DNA of 11,439 nt from Clostridiales bacterium (GTDB taxonomy: Bacteria; Bacillota; Clostridia; Oscillospirales; JAAYXM01), in contig JAAYXM010000172.1 in NCBI GenBank assembly GCA_012515925.1, positions 1-11,439 on the forward strand, in the 5' to 3' direction. Of the stretch, positions 6,604 through 11,439 are shown piece after piece. The notes under the pieces were generated by a model that made no database searches, was not told where the DNA came from, and worked only from the letters and a program-made list of their open reading frames with translations. Position 1 is the first letter of the stretch; each line of letters starts with the position of its first letter. Position numbers and translations under genes: made by a program.

Positions 6604-9240
6604 ATGCAATATACCGGATTAAACGAATTACGCCAGAAGTTTTTAGATTATTTTGAAAAACAGGGACATTTGAAAATGCCGAGCTTCCCGCTGATTCCGC
6701 GCGGGGACAACTCGCTTTTACTTATAAACTCGGGAATGGCGCCGCTTAAGCCCTATTTTTCCGGCGAGGCGGTACCGCCCCGAAGAAGAGTCACCACCTG
6801 CCAGAAATGCATCAGAACCCCGGATATCGAAAGCGTCGGGAAAACGTCAAGGCACGGTACGTTTTTCGAAATGCTCGGCAACTTCTCGTTCGGGGACTAT
6901 TTCAAGCGCGAGGCGATAGCCTTCGCGTGGGAGTTTGTCACAAAGGAGCTCGAAATCCCCGAGAGCCTGTTATACGTTTCGGTTTATCTGGAGGACGATG
7001 AGGCTCATGATATCTGGAAAAACGAAATGGGTGTCGATGAATCGCATATTGTGAGGCTCGGAAAAGCCGATAACTTCTGGGAGATAGGCGCCGGGCCCTG
7101 TGGCCCGTGCTCCGAGATTTATTTCGACAGGGGAGAGAAATACGGCTGCGGCAAGCCCGACTGCGCGGTGGGCTGCGACTGCGACAGGTACGTGGAGTTC
7201 TGGAACCTCGTATTCACGCAGTTCTATAACGACGGAAACGACAACTATACCCCGCTCAAGCAAAAAAACATCGATACCGGAATGGGGCTTGAGCGGCTTG
7301 CCTGCATTATGCAGGGTGTGGGTTCGCTGTTTGAGGTTGACACAATTAAGAACATACTCGACTATACCGCGAAGCTTGTGGGATCGTCCTACCGCGAAAA
7401 CGATAAGACGGATGTATCGCTTCGAATCATAACCGACCATATAAGAAGTACGACGATGATGATTTGCGACGGGGTCATGCCGTCAAACGAAGGACGCGGG
7501 TATGTGCTCAGAAGGCTGCTCCGGCGCGCGGCGCGTCACGGGAAGCTCCTCGGGATTGAGGACGCGTTTTTGTGTAAAATCTGCGATGTGGTTATCGACG
7601 AGAGCAAAAGCGCCTATCCCGAGCTTGAGGACAAACGCGACTTCATTAAAAAGGTCATACAGATTGAGGAAGAAAGCTTCAGCAGGACGGTAGACAGCGG
7701 TATGACCATGCTTAACCGGATAATCGAAAAGCACAGGGAAACCGGAAGCCTTGTATTCTCGGGCGACGACGCGTTCAAGCTCAACGACACCTACGGCTTC
7801 CCCGTGGACCTGACGACCGAGATATTGGAGGAACACGGGCTGACGCTTGACAGGGCGCGCTTTGACGAGCTCATGGGGCAGCAAAAGGAACGGGCGCGCA
7901 AGGCACAGGCGGCGCTGGGAGACTTCGGCTGGGAGAGCGTCGAGCTGGATTTAGACAAGAACATAAAGACCGAGTTCGTAGGCTATGACACGCTTGAGTG
8001 TGAAGCGAATATACTTGCCATTATAAGCGGCAACGAGGTTGTTTCGGTTGCCATAAAGGGCGATTCGGTGAGCGTCCTTTTAGACAGGACGGCTATGTAC
8101 GCCGAGTCCGGCGGCCAGCTTGCCGATACGGGAAGCATCGAGACAACTGACGGGATTATAGAGATTTCCGATGTAAAAAAGCTTAAGGATGGAAAGATTT
8201 TGCATTTCGGCTCCGTTATTTCCGGAAGCGTCGCGTGTGATTCAAAGGCGGCGGTAAAGGTTGACGAAAAGCGCAGAAGCGCCGTGCGCCGCGCGCACTC
8301 GTCAACGCATTTGCTGCATAAGGCGCTCAGGAACGTATTGGGGACGCATGTGGAGCAGGCGGGCTCGCTTGTGGGTCCGGACAGCTTTCGTTTTGACTTT
8401 ACGCATTTTGCCGCGTTGACGGACGAGGAATTAAGTGAGGTTGAGCGTCAGGTAAACGAGAAAATCCTTGCGGGCATGAATGTCAATATTTCGGAAATGC
8501 CGGTTGACGAGGCGAGAAAGCTCGGCGCCATGGCGCTGTTCGGGGAAAAATACGGCGAGACTGTGCGGGTCGTAAGGATGGGCGATTTCTCAATAGAGCT
8601 TTGCGGCGGAACGCATCTTGACAACACGGCAAAGGCAGGGCTGTTCAAAATAATCTCCGAAGCCTCGATTGCGGCGGGTGTGCGCAGGATTGAGGCGGTC
8701 TGCGGTTTCGAAATCCTGAATAAAATCGAGCGGGACATCAAGCTTATCATGGAAGCGGCGGAGGCGGTCAAGACCTCGCCGAAAGATCTTTTGCCGAAGA
8801 TAAACTCCGCGTTAAGCGAAATCAAAGCGTTAAAGCAGGAAAACGCGAAGCTTAAGGAGCATGAGGCAAAAAGCAGGGCGGCGGGGCTCTTGGGCTCCGC
8901 GGCGGATATCGGCGGAATTAAGGTTGTAACCTCCGGATATAGGGATACCGAGCCCGATACTTTAAGAGCAATGGGCGAGGAGCTTTGCAGGATTGAGCAA
9001 AACGCGGTTGTCGTGTTTTCAGCAGAAAACGACGGGAAGCTCGTGTTTACGGCCAACTGCGGTAAAAACGCGATAAGCCGCGGCATAAAGGCGGGCGACC
9101 TCGTCCGTGAGGTTTCAAAAATCGCGGGCGGCGGCGGAGGAGGCAGGCCGGATTCCGCCATGGCCGGCGGAAAGGATATATCAAAGGCCGGCGCGGCTCT
9201 CGGGTTCGTATATGAATATGTTAAGAATATTACCGGATAG
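6604..9240 (+). CDS. alaS: Alanyl-tRNA synthetase
   Basis: Charges tRNA-Ala with alanine in the cytoplasm. The 878-residue protein has the full family layout: a class II aminoacylation core with motif 1 near FPLIPRGDNSLLLINSGMAP, motif 2 around RHGTFFEMLGNFSFGDYFK and motif 3 GMGLER (226-231). An editing domain follows that removes mischarged Ser and Gly, with zinc ligands in HSSTH (His565, His569) and CGGTH (Cys667, His671). The C-terminal C-Ala (DHHA1) domain ends with GGGGGGRPDSAMAGG. Length is normal. The ATG at 6604 starts at the usual family N-terminus and has GGAGGA (6594-6599) 4 bases upstream. The leader has no T-box, the amino-acid riboswitch often found before synthetase genes in Firmicutes; a repeat hairpin occupies that space. 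The HIT gene follows 11 bases downstream. Confidence 0.98.
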   Translation: MQYTGLNELRQKFLDYFEKQGHLKMPSFPLIPRGDNSLLLINSGMAPLKPYFSGEAVPPRRRVTTCQKCIRTPDIESVGKTSRHGTFFEMLGNFSFGDYFKREAIAFAWEFVTKELEIPESLLYVSVYLEDDEAHDIWKNEMGVDESHIVRLGKADNFWEIGAGPCGPCSEIYFDRGEKYGCGKPDCAVGCDCDRYVEFWNLVFTQFYNDGNDNYTPLKQKNIDTGMGLERLACIMQGVGSLFEVDTIKNILDYTAKLVGSSYRENDKTDVSLRIITDHIRSTTMMICDGVMPSNEGRGYVLRRLLRRAARHGKLLGIEDAFLCKICDVVIDESKSAYPELEDKRDFIKKVIQIEEESFSRTVDSGMTMLNRIIEKHRETGSLVFSGDDAFKLNDTYGFPVDLTTEILEEHGLTLDRARFDELMGQQKERARKAQAALGDFGWESVELDLDKNIKTEFVGYDTLECEANILAIISGNEVVSVAIKGDSVSVLLDRTAMYAESGGQLADTGSIETTDGIIEISDVKKLKDGKILHFGSVISGSVACDSKAAVKVDEKRRSAVRRAHSSTHLLHKALRNVLGTHVEQAGSLVGPDSFRFDFTHFAALTDEELSEVERQVNEKILAGMNVNISEMPVDEARKLGAMALFGEKYGETVRVVRMGDFSIELCGGTHLDNTAKAGLFKIISEASIAAGVRRIEAVCGFEILNKIERDIKLIMEAAEAVKTSPKDLLPKINSALSEIKALKQENAKLKEHEAKSRAAGLLGSAADIGGIKVVTSGYRDTEPDTLRAMGEELCRIEQNAVVVFSAENDGKLVFTANCGKNAISRGIKAGDLVREVSKIAGGGGGGRPDSAMAGGKDISKAGAALGFVYEYVKNITG

Positions 9241-9251
9241 GAGAGGTTTAA

Positions 9252-9590
9252 ATGGATTGTATTTTCTGTAAAATCGCGGCGGGTGAGATACCCTCGAAAA
9301 AGGTATATGAGGATGAAAACGTTCTGGTGTTTCACGATATTTCGCCGCAGACGCCCGTGCATATGCTTGTTATTCCGAAGCTGCATATAGCGTCCGCCGC
9401 GGAGGTGACGGGTGAAAACTCATGGGTTTTGGCGCGGATATTCGAAGTTATCGCAAAGGTCACGGCGGGCGATGAGTTTAAAGACGGCTTCAGGGTCGTG
9501 TCAAATTGCGGCTCTTACGCCGGTCAAACCGTTTTCCATCTGCATTTTCATATACTGGCCGGTAAAAAGCTTGAACTTAAAATGGGATAA
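9252..9590 (+). CDS. HIT (histidine triad) family nucleotide hydrolase, HinT-like
   Basis: Small cytoplasmic hydrolase of 112 residues, the usual size for bacterial HinT proteins. It begins CIFCKIAAGEIPSKKVYED (3-21), typical of the family with a CxxC pair that binds zinc in some members, and carries the histidine triad GQTVFHLHFHIL with His96, His98 and His100; the middle His forms the nucleotidyl intermediate. Family enzymes split AMP from phosphoramidates and aminoacyl-adenylates, including adenylates released by tRNA synthetases. The gene starts 11 bases after the alaS stop, and its ribosome binding site AGGAGAGG overlaps that stop, so the two are co-transcribed and probably translationally coupled. 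A terminator follows immediately. Confidence 0.95.
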   Translation: MDCIFCKIAAGEIPSKKVYEDENVLVFHDISPQTPVHMLVIPKLHIASAAEVTGENSWVLARIFEVIAKVTAGDEFKDGFRVVSNCGSYAGQTVFHLHFHILAGKKLELKMG

Positions 9591-9594
9591 TTCT

Positions 9595-9623
9595 AAAAAG
9601 GAGCCGGTTCGGCTCTTTTTTTT
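9595..9623 (+). terminator. Intrinsic terminator of the alaS-HIT operon
   Basis: GAGCCG (9601-9606) pairs with CGGCTC (9610-9615) around a 3-base loop, followed by eight T (9616-9623). Preceding A residues can extend the stem into the T-run. It begins 4 bases after the HIT stop codon. Confidence 0.93.
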
Positions 9624-9699
9624 ATAAAAAAATTTTGCCGGCCTGTCTGAAGAAAACTCGCGGTCAGAATCGTTATATATTATGAGAGGCAAGGCGGTG

Positions 9700-9868
9700 A
9701 TGTTTATTTGTGAAAAAACTGAGTTTGACAAAATAATCGACATGTACGGAAAACTCATATTCTCCGTTTGTTACGGCATGACACGGGATTATTTTGCATC
9801 CGAGGATTTAACACAGCCTTTGAGCAGTTTGTTATTCAGGGAAAAATCTGTATTTCCTGACAATTAAA
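9700..9868 (+). pseudogene. Remnant of an ECF-type RNA polymerase sigma factor gene (region 2 only)
   Basis: From ATG 9700 the reading TEFDKIIDMYGKLIFSVCYG followed by MTRDYFASEDLTQ matches the start of sigma-70 region 2 in extracytoplasmic-function sigma factors. After DLTQ the frame no longer resembles the family and stops at 9867. The likeness continues in other frames: AFEQF from 9816, then GKNLYFLTIKIR from 9839, which matches the end of region 2 (GKN...LLTI). Two frameshifts are therefore inferred, and everything after region 2 (the linker and the region 4 DNA-binding domain, about 100 residues) is missing; the SASP terminator begins there. An in-frame upstream ATG at 9682 also exists, but GGCGG lies just before 9700. 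It might still make a peptide of about 55 residues, but a working sigma factor is not possible. Confidence 0.65.
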
Positions 9869-9902
9869 ATCCGGCACACGGTATCACCGCGCGCCGGATT
9901 TT
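9866..9902 (-). terminator. Intrinsic terminator of the SASP gene
   Basis: AAAATCCGGC (9866-9875) pairs perfectly with GCCGGATTTT (9893-9902), and an inner CGGT-ATC-ACCG stem-loop can form within the loop. The T-rich end lies beyond the SASP stop on the minus strand. The near symmetry means it could also stop plus-strand transcription through the sigma-factor remnant. Confidence 0.85.
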
Positions 9903-9931
9903 CGGGTGTGTCAGTTAATTAATATTAACTT

Positions 9932-10123
9932 TTAGCCTCCGGTTTTGGCCATCTGGCTTTCCATGCTCTCAATCATCTTTTTGACCATCTGACCGCCAAC
10001 CGAGCCGGCCTGACGCGACGTGAGGTCGCCGTTATATCCCTGCTTTAAGTTAACGCCGACTTCGTTCGCAGCCTCCATTTTAAAGCGGTTTAAAGCTTCC
10101 TGAGCATTTGGTACGACGCTCAT
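9932..10123 (-). CDS. Alpha/beta-type small acid-soluble spore protein
   Basis: The 63-residue protein coats and protects DNA in the forespore and is degraded at germination to supply amino acids. It carries the family's two conserved blocks: ALNRFKMEAANEVGVNL (10-26), which includes the usual region cut by the germination protease, and GDLTSRQAGSVGGQMVKKMIE (32-52), the DNA-contacting part with the SVGG core. Length is typical. The ribosome binding site AGGGAGT (10132-10138) is 8 bases upstream and a candidate sigma-G promoter lies further up. It is strong evidence that the organism forms endospores. No adjacent sporulation genes are visible; SASP genes are commonly solitary. Confidence 0.96.
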   Translation of the reverse strand: MSVVPNAQEALNRFKMEAANEVGVNLKQGYNGDLTSRQAGSVGGQMVKKMIESMESQMAKTGG

Positions 10124-10167
10124 TTATATTCACTCCCTGTTTTTTTCTCTTGGCTTTACACCGTTAA

Positions 10168-10196
10168 TATTATTTGTCCGTCACGGCGCAATATTC
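10168..10196 (-). promoter_or_regulatory. Candidate sigma-G promoter of the SASP gene
   Basis: On the minus strand GAATA (10196-10192) and AATAATA (10174-10168) are separated by 17 bases. They resemble the forespore sigma-G pattern (GHATR, 17-18 bases, CATnnTA), with one mismatch in the first base of the -10. The predicted start is about 40 bases before the ATG. Expression late in the forespore is what SASP genes normally show. An odd palindrome CCGTCACGG (10178-10186) lies in the spacer; its meaning is unknown. Confidence 0.5.
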
Positions 10197-10214
10197 AGGT
10201 AAATATTTATGTTT

Positions 10215-10850
10215 TCAAGTATTACTGGGTTTTATGCCACTTGTTTTTTTATCTTCCGGATATTCGAAAGAGGACACCGAAACCTCGTATGTCGTTCGCG
10301 TCTCTTCGATATCGTTAATTTTTTTTATGTAATTTCTGCTTTGTATCCTGCCGGAAACCCCGATTTTCGACCCCACATCAAGCCCGCTCGCGAGGTGCGC
10401 GTTTTTACCCCATATTATGCAGGGTATGTAATCCGCTCTTCCGTACCTGCGGTTTACGGCAAGCATGATATCGCATATTTCGCGGCCGAGCGGGGTTTTT
10501 CTGAAAACCGGCTTTTTGCAGACGGCGCCGCTAAGGAAAACCGCGTTTTTATCGCCCGGCTCCGCTTCATACAGATTTTTCGCGTACGCGGAAATTACAA
10601 GACGGGTTCCGTCCGAGGTCCTTTGATTAAAGGAGCGTATTTCCCCTTCAACCTCTACGGGGCGGCTTAAACTCAGGTGTTTACACGCGTCATTGCCCGC
10701 GAGCACGTTGATATAGTCATACGCACCCGACAGACGTTGGGTTTTTAATGTAAAGGTACAGAACTTTACGCCGTGCGATTCGTGTGAGTACTTTATTTCG
10801 CCCGCTATTACCCCGCGAAGTATAAGCTTGTTTATCAAAGCCTGGCTCAT
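10215..10850 (-). CDS. Single-stranded DNA-binding protein-like, two OB folds
   Basis: The 211-residue protein contains two copies of an SSB-like OB fold. Residues about 5-95 (NKLILRGVIAGEI, then CTFTLKTQRL, YDYINVLAG, VEVEGEIRSF) and about 102-197 (AVFLSGAVCKKPVFRKTPLG, CDIMLAVNRRYGRADYIPCI, VSGRIQSRNYIK, YEVSVSSFEYPE) both follow the SSB strand pattern; the second copy is closer to classical bacterial SSB. The usual acidic C-terminal tip (such as DDDIPF) that recruits repair and replication proteins is absent; the end is KKTSGIKPSNT. It presumably binds single-stranded DNA but is unlikely to be the main replicative SSB. A single polypeptide with two OB folds could bind as a dimer. The start has AAAGGGA about 14 bases upstream, a rather long spacing. 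It lies 57 bases downstream of the unidentified gene and may share its transcript. Confidence 0.85.
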   Translation of the reverse strand: MSQALINKLILRGVIAGEIKYSHESHGVKFCTFTLKTQRLSGAYDYINVLAGNDACKHLSLSRPVEVEGEIRSFNQRTSDGTRLVISAYAKNLYEAEPGDKNAVFLSGAVCKKPVFRKTPLGREICDIMLAVNRRYGRADYIPCIIWGKNAHLASGLDVGSKIGVSGRIQSRNYIKKINDIEETRTTYEVSVSSFEYPEDKKTSGIKPSNT

Positions 10851-10907
10851 TCGGATGACCGTCCCTTTCTCTTCGGTGTTAATACTAAATATATTTTGTC
10901 CGGCGCG

Positions 10908-11439
10908 TTAATATGCCCGGCTTGCCGCGGGAAAAATATCACTTTTTTCGATTGTCTCAATCGGTACGTCCAATAAAAGCAGGACCGAGACACAGGCGAG
11001 CACAGGGTCAATGTCGTCCTCGGATTTGATTTCACTTTTAAGCTCCTGCTCCACTATCCTTTTGCCGGACAGGGAAACAATCTCGCGCTGTATCGAAATA
11101 ACGAGGTTTGAATCAATAAGGCTTGAAACCGTTACGGTGTTTTTGCCGCAAATACCGTAAGAAACGACGCTTTTCGGCTTAAACGAATTGATTATCGCGG
11201 CGTCGGCGGTCTCCGGCGCGACGACCAGGCTCGCGGCGGCGCTGTCCGGGTTTAAGGCGGCGCTGTCGCCCAGTACAAAGATATCAAACCTGCTTCTGAC
11301 AATGTTAAGCTGGTTTCCGGAAATTACGGCTGCGGCTTTCTCCGTTAATCCGTCCTGTATATCAATTCTTTCGTCGGCGCAGTATAAAAGCCCGAAACCG
11401 CAGTTTATCAAAGCCGGGCATAGGAGTCTTGCTATCTGC
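10908..11439 (-). CDS. Unrecognised protein, 5' end outside window
   Basis: A minus-strand frame is open from the window edge to a TAA at 10908-10910, about 177 codons. An in-frame TTG at 11411 is only a possible start; the frame continues upstream (QIARLLCPALINCGFG), so the real start is probably beyond 11439. I do not recognise the family. It looks soluble, with alternating hydrophobic strands and helices suggestive of an alpha/beta domain: FDIFVLGDSA, ASLVVAPETADAAIINSFK, SVVSYGICGKNTVTVSSLID, LVISIQREIVSLSGKRIVEQ. A hydrophobic helix with acidic flanks, PVLACVSVLLLLDVP, lies near the C-terminus. The GICGKNTVTVSS segment looks like a conserved loop and may be the best search handle. Upstream of the SSB-like gene, possibly in the same operon. 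Confidence 0.7.
   Translation of the reverse strand, partial: QIARLLCPALINCGFGLLYCADERIDIQDGLTEKAAAVISGNQLNIVRSRFDIFVLGDSAALNPDSAAASLVVAPETADAAIINSFKPKSVVSYGICGKNTVTVSSLIDSNLVISIQREIVSLSGKRIVEQELKSEIKSEDDIDPVLACVSVLLLLDVPIETIEKSDIFPAASRAY

Noticed and set aside
8448..9386. A 312-codon open frame antisense to alaS and the HIT gene.
   Set aside because: It lies wholly opposite unmistakable alaS and HIT motifs, is proline/serine-rich without domains, and has no ribosome binding site of note. It is a by-product of codon bias.
9682..9867. An intact 61-residue small protein gene at the sigma-factor remnant.
   Set aside because: The first two thirds match ECF sigma region 2, and the likeness moves into other frames downstream, so a truncated pseudogene explains it better.

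Overview
The window looks like a chromosomal segment of an anaerobic, endospore-forming Firmicute of the class Clostridia. The evidence is an alpha/beta-type small acid-soluble spore protein, an oxygen-sensitive class III ribonucleotide reductase with its radical-SAM activase, a lipoprotein signal peptide, strong GGAGG-type ribosome binding sites and sigma-A-like promoters. The genus cannot be read from the sequence. Most of it is ordinary chromosome; the unusual items are one oddly ordered binding-protein gene, one repeat-built hairpin and one broken gene.

Layout. (1) 1-810, minus: the N-terminal 270 codons of a Gfo/Idh/MocA-type oxidoreductase, cut by the window edge. (2) 811-1225: a divergent intergenic region holding a sigma-A-like promoter followed by two NrdR-box-like 16-mers 32 bp apart. 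(3) 1226-4025, plus: nrdD and nrdG, an anaerobic dNTP-synthesis operon. (4) 4151-5374, plus: a class III (glutamate-1-semialdehyde-aminomutase-like) PLP enzyme with its own promoter, ending at a strong bidirectional terminator. (5) 5458-6297, minus: a lipoprotein related to family 3 solute-binding proteins in which the two halves of the fold appear in reversed order. (6) 6341-6399: two near-consensus promoters facing away from each other, with their -35 boxes 2 bp apart; one serves the lipoprotein, the other alaS. (7) 6433-6575: a cluster of direct and inverted repeats in the alaS leader, predicted to form a long RNA hairpin. (8) 6604-9590, plus: alaS and a HIT-family hydrolase gene, closed by an intrinsic terminator. 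(9) 9700-9868, plus: remnant of an ECF sigma factor gene, frameshifted and truncated. (10) 9932-10123, minus: SASP gene with a candidate sigma-G promoter and a hairpin terminator. (11) 10215-10850, minus: a protein with two SSB-like OB folds. (12) 10908-11439, minus: an unrecognised protein truncated by the window edge.

How the genes relate. nrdD and nrdG form a functional unit: NrdG installs the glycyl radical on NrdD, and NrdR probably represses both when dNTPs are abundant. alaS and the HIT gene are co-transcribed; HIT enzymes often hydrolyse aminoacyl-AMP by-products of tRNA synthetases, which makes the pairing sensible. The lipoprotein gene shares its control region with alaS but has no transporter genes beside it. 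No complete novel defence or mobile system is visible. The best candidates for something undescribed are the permuted binding protein and the repeat hairpin in the alaS leader.
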